Assembly (NCBI GenBank): GCA_022414725.1
Contig: CM039463.1
Span: forward strand, 85,405,738 to 85,469,737
DNA length: 64,000 bases
Reading direction: 5' to 3'
Source: Microglena sp. YARC
Lineage: Eukaryota; Chlorophyta; Chlorophyceae; Chlamydomonadales; Chlamydomonadaceae
Positions 15,312-23,793 of the stretch are shown here, one piece after another. The stretch's first letter is position 1. Every line of letters begins with the position of its first letter. Below the pieces are notes generated by a model that saw only the letters and a list, made by a program, of their open reading frames with translations, did no database searches and was not told where the DNA came from. Both the position numbers and the translations under genes were made by a program.

Positions 15312-15854
15312 ATGCACACTCCATGCAACCCTCGGTAAATGGAACCTCCTCTACATGTCCCACTCACGTCTGGTCTCCTGCACTATGGTAGGGGCACCCA
15401 CCTGTGTAGGAATTGCCATCCCTAGCGATGTGCACACACTGGACAACCAGTCAGACACCCCAATCTGCTTGAACGTCGTCATTTGTGAGGTTGAAGCCTC
15501 CTCCTTGCTCCTCTCAGCTGCATCTGTCCCTGGGGCTTCATCCCCCTCCTCTTCCTCCTCCTCCTCATTATCCTTTTCTTCGTCTTCTTCCTCGCCCTCG
15601 CCCTTCTCCAACCCAGAACCATCCTCGGACCCTTCAACCTCGCCATGTGTTCGTTTTAGCTTGGCTTGGCTTGGGCTGCTTGGCGTTTGCTCGGGGGGCT
15701 GAGAGGGATTAGCAACTTCCACAGCTGCTTGTGCAAGCTTTTGGATTGGCTTGGGTGTCTGAGCGGTCGTGACGGCCGACATGGCAGCTTTGCCACTCTT
15801 TTGCTTCTTCGGCTTCGCGAAGAAGGCGATGTTGTCGTCATCTGCGCCGTCCAT
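1..15854 (-). CDS. DDX49: DEAD-box ATP-dependent RNA helicase, DDX49/Dbp8 family (3' end outside window)
   Basis: Eight exons, read from high to low coordinate: 15854-15402, 13981-13763, 11839-11744, 10837-10610, 8252-8208, 7373-7220, 1406-1259 and 532-361. All junctions are GT-AG and phases agree, giving 505 codons so far; the C-terminus lies beyond base 1. Residues 1-125 are an acidic, low-complexity N-terminal extension that human DDX49 lacks. The helicase core follows: Q-motif region from about residue 128, motif I AQTGSGKT (170-177), Ia PTRELA (202-207), TPGR (251-254), DEAD (278-281), SAT (310-312), IIFVNT (370-375), [10 protein letters not shown] (422-431) and [11 protein letters not shown] (452-462). 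The order and spacing match DDX49/Dbp8, nucleolar helicases of 40S ribosomal subunit maturation. The start at 15854 sits in a good GCCATGG context, although the frame stays open upstream to 16067. Exon 5 is only 45 bp. The introns are swollen by copies of exon edges. Confidence 0.9.
88..285 (-). repeat. Degenerate copies of the DDX49 exon 8 donor edge
   Basis: About 88-125 and 236-285 repeat the end of exon 8 (361-400), with the same run encoding AEVLTGITK and, in the nearer copy, the donor GTGGGCGTTG. They lie downstream of the exon in the sense of the gene, separated by ATCACTACTTATCA-type simple sequence. They have no open continuation and look like intronic duplicates rather than exons. 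Confidence 0.75.
451..870 (-). repeat. Three tandem copies (about 148 bp) of the DDX49 exon 8 acceptor edge
   Basis: The first copy contains the real start of exon 8 (to 532). The second (about 600-745) and third (about 747-870) repeat the coding part around motif VI plus the acceptor ending CTTGCAG and the same upstream intron. Each extra copy keeps an intact acceptor, so there are three candidate 3' splice sites in a row. Confidence 0.85.
1147..1195 (-). repeat. Copy of the DDX49 exon 7 donor edge
   Basis: The stretch repeats the end of exon 7 (GACAAGATAGGCA...GATCCAC on the plus strand), about 115 bp downstream of the real one in the sense of the gene, with a C-rich spacer. The coding part is diverged. 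Confidence 0.7.
1640..3050 (-). repeat. Degenerate tandem copies of the DDX49 exon 7 acceptor edge with poly-C runs
   Basis: Segments around 2130-2235, 2505-2585, 2760-2840 and 2960-3045 repeat the first bases of exon 7 (AGGCATTGCTTTTGAGAT-like on the plus strand) plus the upstream intron with TCACATGCAGGGTT. Partial intron-only copies occur at 1640-1660 and 1780-1815. Between them are long C runs (for example 2237-2261, 2653-2671, 2849-2870). Confidence 0.75.
1882..2050. repeat. Inverted repeat enclosing interstitial TTTAGGG telomere-type repeats
   Basis: Arms of about 50 bp (1882-1932 and 2000-2050; core AGATCTGGCTTGTGGAGGGT on the right arm) flank a loop made of degenerate TTTAGGG and TTTTAGGG units. 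TTTAGGG is the telomere repeat of plants and many green algae. The structure lies in the 5.8-kb intron 6 of the DDX49 gene. Confidence 0.8.
3215..3265. repeat. (TC)n microsatellite
   Basis: Nearly pure CT dinucleotide run within DDX49 intron 6. Confidence 0.9.
3632..3830 (-). repeat. Dispersed repeat family F3, copy 1
   Basis: Reads on the minus strand from a GGCGGAAAGTTTTTGC-like end through GTGTCAGGCTTTGTCTCAG to a G-rich end with GGGGGCTCC. Related copies lie at 8686-8792, 10487-10590 and 42770-42963. No coding capacity seen; it behaves like a short interspersed element or a fragment of a longer one. Confidence 0.65.
3900..4412. repeat. 30-bp minisatellite, about 17 copies
   Basis: The unit is ACAGGTTGGAATACGTACAT followed by CAGAAACACG, with few variants. 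Because 30 is a multiple of three, several frames on both strands stay open and give artificial repeat proteins (for example a 10-residue repeat [10 protein letters not shown]). It lies inside DDX49 intron 6 and is not regarded as a gene. Confidence 0.95.
4735..4920. repeat. Compound microsatellite (TCTC/TCTG)n-(TC)n-(TA)n
   Basis: Runs of CTCTCTGT, TCTG and TC pass into TATATA with GATATA variants. Simple sequence in DDX49 intron 6; related TATATG-rich sequence continues to about 5310. Confidence 0.9.
4999..5130 (-). repeat. Two degenerate copies of the DDX49 exon 6 donor edge
   Basis: About 5010-5040 and 5070-5130 repeat the end of exon 6 (AGACCCCAAGCTCCTCTAGC on the plus strand, real copy at about 7240-7260), including the intron side CTGAATAG. 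They lie 2.1 kb downstream of the exon in the sense of the gene, so a Helitron and other sequence now separates them from the source. Confidence 0.65.
5640..6984 (+). mobile_element. Degenerate Helitron copy, 3' hairpin end recognisable
   Basis: Segments at 5726-5840, 5880-6080 and 6500-6640 match the internal parts of the Helitrons at 20438-27588. The end at 6953-6984 has the hairpin GTGGCC-ACC-GGCCAC followed by ACGGGCTACTGTACTG, where the family has CTAG. The 5' end is not clear. The coding remnant is interrupted by stops and an internal deletion. Confidence 0.65.
7000..7089 (+). mobile_element. Second Helitron 3' end (solo fragment)
   Basis: A G/T-rich tract leads into GGGCCTCCGGCCACACGGGC and ends CAATGTACTAG, the CTRR-type terminus of the family. 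It directly follows the end at 6984, so two 3' ends lie in tandem. Confidence 0.6.
7535..7690. repeat. (GA)n-rich purine tract
   Basis: GAGGGAGAGAGGGAGAGAG-type sequence in DDX49 intron 5, preceded by (GTGTTG)n degenerate repeats from about 7390. Confidence 0.9.
7805..7912. repeat. (GGAT)n, (TA)n and (GA)n microsatellites
   Basis: Short GATG repeats pass into more than 60 bp of TA and then a GA run. Intron 5 of the DDX49 gene. Confidence 0.9.
8049..8188. repeat. (GA)n microsatellite, about 140 bp
   Basis: Nearly pure GA with a few GGGGAGA interruptions. It ends about 20 bp from the donor of the 45-bp exon 5 (8208), so it borders the 5' splice site of a very small exon. Confidence 0.95.
8249..8430 (-). 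repeat. Three tandem copies (about 57 bp) at the DDX49 exon 5 acceptor edge
   Basis: The intron side and first bases of exon 5 (CTTCATATGCCTGGATGAAT on the plus strand) are repeated three times at 8260, about 8310 and about 8370. Only the innermost copy continues into the coding part. Confidence 0.85.
8686..8792 (+). repeat. Dispersed repeat family F3, copy 2
   Basis: Runs from TTGGCTGACGTGTCAGGCTT through CGAACGGACAACG to GGGGGGGCTCCG. It ends exactly where the terminal inverted repeat of the 8793-10352 element begins. Confidence 0.65.
8793..10352. mobile_element. 1.56-kb element with about 60-bp terminal inverted repeats
   Basis: The left end 8793-8854 begins TTATCACGTTTCACAGTTAT; the right end 10291-10352 is its reverse complement with few changes. 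Inside are a foldback (8866-9230), a GC-rich stretch (9660-9850) and AT-rich sequence made of AATTAAATT-like units (10020-10260). No transposase is visible and I found no clear target duplication, so it is a non-autonomous TIR/foldback element of unknown superfamily. Confidence 0.65.
8866..9230. repeat. Foldback: inverted repeat with about 120-bp arms
   Basis: Arms 8866-8990 and 9098-9228 are reverse complements (GCCAATCCACTGATATTCGC versus GCGAATATCAGTGGATTGGC) around a spacer of about 100 bp. It would form a long hairpin when single-stranded. Confidence 0.8.
10487..10590 (+). repeat. Dispersed repeat family F3, copy 3
   Basis: GGTCGAACGG repeats lead to CGGACAACGGGGTGAATCTG and end GGGGGGGCTCCGCCC, 20 bp from the donor of DDX49 exon 4 (10610). 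Confidence 0.65.
10770..11540 (-). repeat. Four to five tandem copies of the DDX49 exon 4 acceptor edge
   Basis: The first about 75 coding bases of exon 4 with the acceptor CTACCACAG are repeated at about 10958-11035, 11105-11180, 11250-11325 and, diverged, 11465-11535, separated by GTGTGTA-rich intron. Each copy stops within the DEAD motif (VMDE), where it joins intron sequence. Only the copy at 10610-10837 runs on through motif III to a donor. Confidence 0.9.
11935..12430 (-). repeat. Copies of the DDX49 exon 3 acceptor edge around a 10-bp minisatellite
   Basis: The start of exon 3 with its acceptor (AATCACAACACATTCCTGCA on the plus strand) is repeated at about 11950-12020 and 12310-12380 with adjacent intron. 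Between them, 12062-12255, are about 19 units of TATTGTATGG. Confidence 0.85.
12862..13035 (+). repeat. Dispersed repeat family F4, copy 1
   Basis: TTTAGGCCTTCTCCAGGGAC, CTTTTTATAGC, a G run (12943-12961), GGGTTCAAAAGT and TATATATGGAGG occur in the same order as at 50875-51045. Unknown short element in an intron. Confidence 0.6.
13449..13482. repeat. Poly-C tract
   Basis: About 34 consecutive C bases (G on the sense strand of the DDX49 intron), followed by CACACA and C/T-rich sequence to 13760 that would act as a purine-rich sense-strand intron. Confidence 0.9.
13985..14055. repeat. (GGTT)n microsatellite next to the DDX49 exon 2 acceptor
   Basis: About 17 GGTT units on the plus strand (AACC on the sense strand) lie immediately upstream of the acceptor at 13982. 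Confidence 0.95.
14104..14275. mobile_element. hAT-type MITE (172 bp)
   Basis: Ends AAGGGAATAGC and GCCGGTCCCTA (inverted AGGGACCGGC) are flanked by near-identical 8-bp direct repeats TATATATG (14096-14103) and TATGTATG (14276-14283). The inside is rich in ATGATATCAT palindromes. A close relative is at 53296-53455. Confidence 0.75.
14430..14960. repeat. Degenerate 11-bp minisatellite (TGCACACTCCA)n
   Basis: Many units of CCATGCACACT with variants, followed by a second half (14960-15330) where a block of about 190 bp containing CTAGGCCACTGTGGGGGG is duplicated. All in DDX49 intron 1; the long open frames across it are by-products of the repeat. Confidence 0.85.
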
Positions 15855-17640
15855 GGCTACAAGTCGTGTTCGGTTGTAAGGATACTGTGGGGATAGGGAC
15901 AGGGGTGCGAAAGCGCAGCAGACGGAATTGGGAATGTGAGAGTGTGGGTGGGGGTGTGGAGTTGACGGGGGCGGAGTGGCGGTAGGTTGGCAACAGAGGT
16001 TGGCAAGGCGGCAGGCACCTGAGCAGCTGGACGCAGTTTGGGCTGCTGAGCAGGCACGGGCAGGCAAGGGCAGGCAGGAGTTTCTGCGACCTTGGACGGC
16101 GCCCCCTAAAGTTGGCTGTGTGACAGGTCAGAAGCAGAGGGGGATGTCGCCCAGGACAGCTCGGCAGCAGCTGGACGCCATTTGGGAGAAGCTGCCTGAT
16201 TCGCCTTCCAATTTGCGCACGTCAGGTCAGCGATTCGGACAACTCTCGTTAGAAAGCATAGCCAGCACAGGGGCCCCTGAGCCAGCACATCGAAGTCATC
16301 GATATATACTACCGTACTCATACCGACAATTGTTTTCTTACTCAAACAGCATATTTCCACATTGCAGCCCCGTCATTTCGCCCTCCTATACCTCCTTCCG
16401 AAGTCTACTCGACCTTTCTTTATCCTTGCTTGGATAAATCTTAACTAGTATACGCACCCCCCCACTGCGCGCGGTTCCGCGCAGTTGCAACTGTTGCTGT
16501 TGGTTGGTGTAGCTAAACCAACGGTAAATCGCACGCGCCATCTTGCAAAACCGTTCAGAAATCCGTATCACCACAGCCCTCTCCACAACTTCTCAATCTG
16601 ATCCTAAATTTTCCAATTGCCCTTTTGTGCAGCTTTACTCCCCAATCCCCAACGCCCATCGCCCACGCTCCTTCCAAGCGTTTGCGCCTCTTTACCTTGT
16701 CCGAGGCTACCATACGACACTTGGTCTCGCCCCTTGGTTTCTACAACCTTTCTCCCTTCCTTCCTTCCTGCCTTCCTTTTAGCCTAGCTTTCTACCTTGC
16801 TTTCCACTTTCCTTTATTCCTTCCCATCCCGCCTTCTCTCCTTCACCCCTCGAACTCGGGCTTTCTGGCTCCAAATTAGCGCGGCAGCTTACTCAGCAGT
16901 TGCCCAGGGTCGACTCGTTTTCAACCGACATTAGCATCGGAGAACTGCTACTTCTCCGCACGGCCTCGCCCGTACTGCGCAACATAAAAGCAATGGAAAA
17001 CGCACCCCAGGCAAGTTGGTTAGTTATTTTGTGACATGGATTTTCAGCCAACTATGGGCTGCTCTGCTTCTTTCCAATGTTAGGCAGCTCCCTGAGCCAG
17101 CCACAGTGCTGCACCCAAAAAATGCAGTAGTCCTAGTCAGCTGCCTGCGTCAGCTGCAAGGTGTACTAGGTTGCCTTTGGTTCAGCTCAATAGCTAGTCG
17201 AGGGAGCTGCCTAGAAGCTGTTGCTTGTAGCTGAAAAGGAAAGCTATGATGGTGCTAGTTGCTTCCCTAAAACATGTCCTGAATAAAAAAACAAGAGATT
17301 CCCTTGTTAAATCTCAGTTATCTAGTGGTCTCCGCAGTGTTTTTGTTTTCAGCTACGAGCAGCAGCTTCTATGCAGCTCCCCTGACTGCCTATTTAGCCT
17401 TACCTGACGCAAGCTACTGCACCTTGAAGCTGACACACTCAGCTGTCTAGAACTGCTGAAGACGTGCGGCGGAGCCCAGAACCTGACTCAATGAGCTGCC
17501 TGGAAGCTACTGAGAAAAACCTAAAAAGAAAAACCTTGGGTCTCCGCATGAGCTCGCAGGAAAAAAATCAACGGGAACTAATCCCTATTTTTTGTGTGCC
17601 CAATGACAGAGAAAAGGGAGCTGCCTGGAAACTGCTACCC
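15855..17640. other. Intergenic/5' flank with no gene recognised
   Basis: No convincing exon is visible on either strand. The sequence is pyrimidine-rich at 16560-16860 on the plus strand. From 17080 to 17640 degenerate copies of GAGCTGCCTAGAAGCTG recur (family F6; also at 52565-52690). Promoter elements for the DDX49 gene presumably lie just above 15854 but none can be named. Confidence 0.5.
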
Positions 17641-17647
17641 TTAGCCC

Positions 17648-18440
17648 AAAACGCCCTGGTGTCTTCCCCTCGTGTACCCTCTCCCCACATCCATGCAACC
17701 ATGCACCCATTATCCACCCCTTCCAGCCTTAGGAACCACGCCCTGGTGTCTTCCCCTCGTGTACCCTCTCCCCACATCCATGCAACCATGCACCCATTAT
17801 CCACCCCTTCCAGCCTTAGGAACCACGCCCTGGTGTCTTCCCCTCATGTACCCCCTCCCCACATCCATGCAACCATGCACCCATTATCCACCCCTTCCAG
17901 CCTTAGGAACCACGCCCTGGTGTCTTCCCCTCGTGTACCCTCTCCCCACATCCATGCAACCATGCACCCATTATCCACCCCTTCCAGCCTTAGGAACCAC
18001 GCCCTGGTGTCTTCCCCTCATGTACCCTCTCCCCACAGCCATGCAACCATGCACCCATTATCCACCCCTTCCAGCCTTAGGAACCACGCCCTGGTGTCTT
18101 CCCCTCGTGTACCCTCTCCCCACATCCATGCAACCATGCACCCATTATCCACCCCTTCCAGCCTTAGGAACCACGCCCTGGTGTCTTCCCCTCGTGTACC
18201 CTCTCCCCACATCCATGCAACCATGCACCCATTATCCACCCCTTCCAGCCTTAGGAACCACGCCCTGGTGTCTTCCCCTCATGTACCCTCTCCCCACATC
18301 CATGCAACCATGCACCCATTATCCACCCCTTCCAGCCTTAGGAACCACGCCCTGGTGTCTTCCCCTCGTGTACCCTCTTTCCACATCCATGCGACAATGA
18401 ATCCATTATCCACCCCTTCCAACCTTATGACCCACGCCCT
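17648..18440. repeat. 87-bp tandem repeat, about 9 copies
   Basis: The unit starts GCCCTGGTGTCTTCCCCTCG and ends CCAGCCTTAGGAACCAC. It equals the 150-bp unit downstream minus the segment that carries the start codon and F-box beginning. Being 29 codons long it stays open in frame, but no gene is inferred here. Confidence 0.95.
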
Positions 18441-19359
18441 TGTGTCTTCCCCCCTCATGGACCTACCTGAGGACCTCCAGCAGCAAGTACTGGCACACCT
18501 AACAGACAAGATCCCCTCATGCACCCCCTCCTCATATCCATGCGACCATGCACCCATTATCTACCCCTTCCAAACCTCAGGACCCACGCCCCGGTGTCTT
18601 CCCCCTCATGGACCTCCCTGAGGACCTCCAGCAGCAAGTACTGGCACACCTAACAGACAAGATCCCCTCATGCACCCCCTCCTCATATCCATGCGACCAT
18701 GCACCCATTATCCACCCCTTCCAAACCTCAGGACCAACGCCCCGGTGTCTTCCCCCTCATGGACCTCCCTGAGGACCTCCAGCAGCAAGTACTGGCACAC
18801 CTAACAGACAAGATCCCCTCATGCACCCCCTCCTCATATCCATGCGACCATGCACCCATTATCCACCCCTTCCAACCTTATGACCCACGCCCTTGTGTCT
18901 TCCCCCTCATGGACCTCCCTGAGGACCTCCAGCAGCAAGTACTGGCACACCTAACAGACAAGATCCCCTTATGCACCCCCTCCTCATATCCATGCGACCA
19001 TGCACCCATTATCCACCCCTTCCAACCTTATGACCCACGCCCTTGTGTCTTCCCCCTCTTGGACCTACCTGAGGACCTTCAGCAGCAAGTACTGGCACAC
19101 CTAACAGACAAGATCCCCTCATGCACCCCCTCCTCATATCCATGCGACCATGCACCCATTATCCACCCCTTCCAACCTTATGACCCACGCCCTTGTGTCT
19201 TCCCCCTCATGGACCTCCCTGAGGACCTCCAGCAGCAAGTACTGGCACACCTAACAGACAAGATCCCCCCATGCACCCCCTCCTCATATCCATGCGACCA
19301 TGCACCCATTATCTACCCCTTCCATACCTCAGGACCCACGTCCCGGTGTCTTCCCCCTC
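18441..19359 (+). repeat. 150/151-bp tandem copies of the F-box gene's start-codon region (6 copies)
   Basis: Each unit holds 5' flank, an ATG and the first about 20 codons of the F-box (MDLPEDLQQQVLAHLTDK). ATG positions are 18457, 18608, 18759, 18909 and 19209; at 19059 the ATG is TTG. After DKIPS each copy runs into flank sequence. The last in the series, at 19360, is the intact gene start. Confidence 0.95.
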
Positions 19360-20344
19360 ATGGACCTCCCTGAGGATCTGAGGCAGAAAGTGCTCGCACA
19401 CCTAACTGACAAGAACCCCGTGCGTCAGTGCTGCCGCACGCTGATGCACGATGCCGACATGGTAACCACCTCGCTCAAATGGATCGGCTCCGATGTGCCT
19501 GAGTACCAAAGCGAACCCATTGAACTACCGGCACTCTTCCTCTCCTCCCTGCCCCTTGCCCTCAGCCACCTTAACTGCTCCGAAACTAGGCGGATGACCA
19601 GCCTGGCAGGCTGTCCTTCCACCATCACCCACCTGGAGGCCTGCAAGTCCGGGATTTCCGACCTAAGCCCCCTAGTTGCATGCACTGGCCTGCTTGCGCT
19701 TGACTGTAACCACAGCGCGGTGTACGACCTATCCCCTCTGAGTGCTTGCCTTGCGTTACAAACGCTGCAACTAGTCAACTCAGGCGTCACCAGCCTGGAG
19801 CCTATCGCTGGATGCTTCCAGTTGGAGTTGGTTGACTGCAGCAACACAGGGGTAGAGGACTTCACACCACTCTCTGGACTGGCCCGGCTGAGTGAGCTTC
19901 AATGTCGCAAGTATGTGCTGTTTTGTCTGCCCCTCTACGTGATTTCGAGTTGTTCTTGATTGTTTTAGGTTGGGCATGCACCTATTCAGTTAGTGTCGGT
20001 TGACTGCAGCAACATAGGGGGGGAGGACTTCACTCCACTCTCTGGACTCGCCCTGCTGAGTGAGCTTCAATGTCGCAAGTATGTGCTGTTTTGTCTGCCC
20101 CTCGTGCGTGGTGATGTTGAACTCTTATTGATCGTTTGAGGTTGGGAATGCACCTATTCAGTTAGTGTCGGTTGACTGCAGCAACACAGGGGTGGAGGAC
20201 TTCAGGCCACTCGCTTGACTCGCCCTCCTGAGTGAGCTTCAATGTCGCAAGTATGTGCTGTTGTGCCTGCCCCTCTACGTGATGTAGGGATGATTGTTTG
20301 TCAATCTTATGTGACATCGCACCAGCTGCAGCAGGGAACTAGGA

Positions 20345-20375
<31 letters not shown>

Positions 20376-20397
20376 AAGAAGAAGAAGAAGAAGAAGA

Positions 20398-20435
<38 letters not shown>

Positions 20436-21881
20436 AATCTATATATATAAAGAAATCATGGTCGTGGTCGTGGTGGTCGTGGTGGTGTCATCGCGTAACC
20501 GACTTAACCGACTTCCCGCCCAGCCATTTCCCGCCCAGCCATTTCCCGCTCAGCCAATTCCCGCTTACAATCCCTCCTGCTTCAACTTCTGCCTGATTGG
20601 CCTCCTGCGAATTCTGCCTTATGCAACCTTCGCCTCCTGCGTATTCTACCTGTTGCGCATCCTGCCCGATTTCTCCTTTTCCCGCCTGAGTTCATCCACC
20701 TGATTTCGGTAGCGCTACAGTTCGTCTTCCTACAAGCTTTTCCCCCTGCATCTCTGCAAGACCTTTCCCTTGCGTCAAGAGACCTGTCGCTGCGCACAAC
20801 GGGAGTTGACGTGGTGAGTCAGCCAACCTGTCAGAAATGTCCGAATCGCATCCATCCCATGTCACAAACTTGACTGCAAATTCTTCCCACTGCATTGAGA
20901 AACATGTCGCTCCGCATTGTGCCATAGCAAGTACGCATCAAAGTTGACCGAATGAAAAATCTCGCTGAGCATTCTCGCCCTAACTTGACCGAACATCTCA
21001 AATCAGCAACTTGACTGCAACTTCTTCCCACTGCATCGAGAAGCATGTCGTCGCTGTGCATTGTGCTATAGCGAGCACGCGGCAAAGTTGAATGGATGAA
21101 CCTAGCGATGTTTCCAAGTCTCAGGTCGAGTTGACTTCGGGAGCAGTTGCGGTTAACAGGATTGTTCTTCGGCCGAACTGAATACATGCTCGCTAAAAAG
21201 ATGCTTTAGTTATGTAAAGGTTGCGATTGCGCAGGTTCAGCTTTTTCAGTGGGGTCGACTATCGATCACAGCTGAGGTGGCAGGGAAGCAGGTCCGATGC
21301 TTTTAGCGGAGTCGGATGATGCGCTAACGTTGTCGATGCTCTTCGTCCCGTTTGCATTTCAGCTATGGCAAAGCCCACAGCTGAAGTGGAGGGAGGCAGA
21401 TATGGAGTGTGTGTGCTGGTGGGTGCGTGTAGGAGGGAGGGGAGGGATGAGAGTGGGGAGAGGGTGGGGGCTGGTGGGATGGCTGGGGTAGGGGAAGGGA
21501 TGGAGTCAGGAAATATGTCAGGAAGAGTTAGGGAGTATGTTTGTGGGCGGGGGTACATGGTTGGGTGGGGGTGGAGATAACTGGGGGGGAGGGGGGGAGG
21601 ACGGTGGTGTTTGTGTGCTTGTGGGTGCACAAGGGAGACCATCGCAAATCCGTCAATGTTTTAAGTTGCATGCACTGCAGAGAAAACCGTTTTGCAACCC
21701 AGCCCAAAACAGGTGTGGCCAACGGGAGGGAAGGGGGGAGCGGCGCGGATAATGGTTTGGTGGTGGTGGTGTGTGAATGGGGGGGGGCTTCAAATGTAAA
21801 CCATTATGTAACCAGCTCCCAATAGGTGTGGCCAAAGGCCAAACGGGCACCGTACTATGATTGGGGTGGGCGTGTGTGTGT

Positions 21882-21912
<31 letters not shown>

Positions 21913-23712
21913 GTCTTCGTGAGAGTAGGTGTGGCCACCGGCCACACGGGCTACCGAACTAGTAATAATAATAAACGTAATAATGATAATTATGATTATA
22001 ATAAACATAATAAACATACTACTACTAATAATAATCTATGTATATAAAGAAATCATGGTCGTGGTCGTGGTGGTGTCATCATCGCGTACCCACGTGCCAT
22101 GGGCGTGCGACGTGGGCCCAACTCGCAACACCCCGCCCAGCGAAATTTTCAAATACCGAAGCTGCAGATGCGCTAAGCTAAGCGCGCGCGCTCATTTCAT
22201 CCCCACTTTTGCCTCCCATACTATGACTGCAAGCAATTTAGATCCAGAAGATCCTCTCCTCGGAGGTCATCTGCTGACCCAAGCTTTGTATGGCGCTCAG
22301 AATAATCGTTTCAGTTCATTGCTTCTTCACGGAGCATGCGACCATGATGCATGCCAGCGGTCCTAATGGACAAGAGGGCCCGCAACACCGCCAGCCAGCG
22401 CTCAAAGCGAGCTTGCCTGAGCAAGGAAGACAGGGAAATAGCCAACAAGCGTCGACGTGATGCCCGCGCTGCCTGATCCGAGGAGCTACGACATGCTGGT
22501 AATCTCGCAAGGAGTCAGGAACGAGCTACCGCGCCTGAGGAGGAACACGAAGCTGCTAACCAAGCCAGGCGCGAAGACTATGCTGCCCAGCCTGAGGAGT
22601 TATGCCAGGCTCATAATCAAGCCAGACCTTCAGATCGTGATGCTATTTTTCTCCGTCTTCGAGCGTTGCCATCATTCATCTCACGCACGCGCAATTTTGC
22701 CATGCCATCGCATCACATTTGTCGCGATTGGCATCCAATTGCTGCGATTAATTACCTTTGTTCAGATCGACATGGCTATTCTGTCCCCCTGCACACTCTC
22801 GTGCTTGCCACGCTCATCCCATCTTTGCAAGCTCTTTTCGTTGTATAGAAAATGAAGTACGTTGCTGCGATTTTTGCTGTTCTATGTTGATCGAGTATCG
22901 ACTGGGGCACTGCACGAGAAGACGAAACTGCAGGTTTGTAGCCATGCAATCGCACCAGTCCGGTGTTCTCGGGGTGAAGCAAGGGTACGAGGCAGGGAGA
23001 AGAAGATTGTGTGTGCGTGTTGGTGGTTGGGGGAAGGGAGGGTGGTGGGGGGTGAGGTGAGAGAAAGAGAGTGTGTGTGGATGGGGTGGGATGAGGGGTA
23101 GGGAGAGGTCAGGATGGGGGGGAGGGGGGATGGTATGCGTGTATGACAGGGTGGGAGGCCACACCTGAATCACAAGGGGAATAGGTAGGGAGAAGAGGTG
23201 TGTGTGTGTGTGGGTTTGGGGGGAGAGGCAGGGGAGCGTCGGGCAAGGGCTGAGATGGCTGATATCTTGACTATGTGTAAGGGAGAGAGAGGGGGGGGGG
23301 GGGGGAGGGGAGGGGGGGCATACAAGGGCGTTACCCGTTCTGTAACCCAGACCAGACTAGGACCCATGGCCTGGGTCGGGGGGTGGCCACCGGCCACACG
23401 GGCTACCGTACTAGTAATAATAATAATAATAATAGTAATAATGATGATAATAATAATATTAATAATAATATTAATAATAATAATAATAATGATAATAATA
23501 ATAATATTAATAATAATAATAATATTAATAAGAAGAAGAAGAAGAAGAAGAAGAAGAATATTAATATAATAATAATAATAATAATAATAATATTAATAAT
23601 AATAATGATGATAGTGATGATGATGATGATGATAATAATAATAAACATAATAAACATAATAATGATAATAATAAACATAATAAACATAATAAACATAATA
23701 ATAATAATAATA

Positions 23713-23754
<42 letters not shown>

Positions 23755-23757
23755 GTA

Positions 23758-23793
<36 letters not shown>

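Noticed and set aside
17464..18621. A 385-codon open frame over the 87-bp and 150-bp repeats
   Set aside because: It is made of tandem flank repeats, reads the F-box coding segment partly out of frame, and shows no domain.
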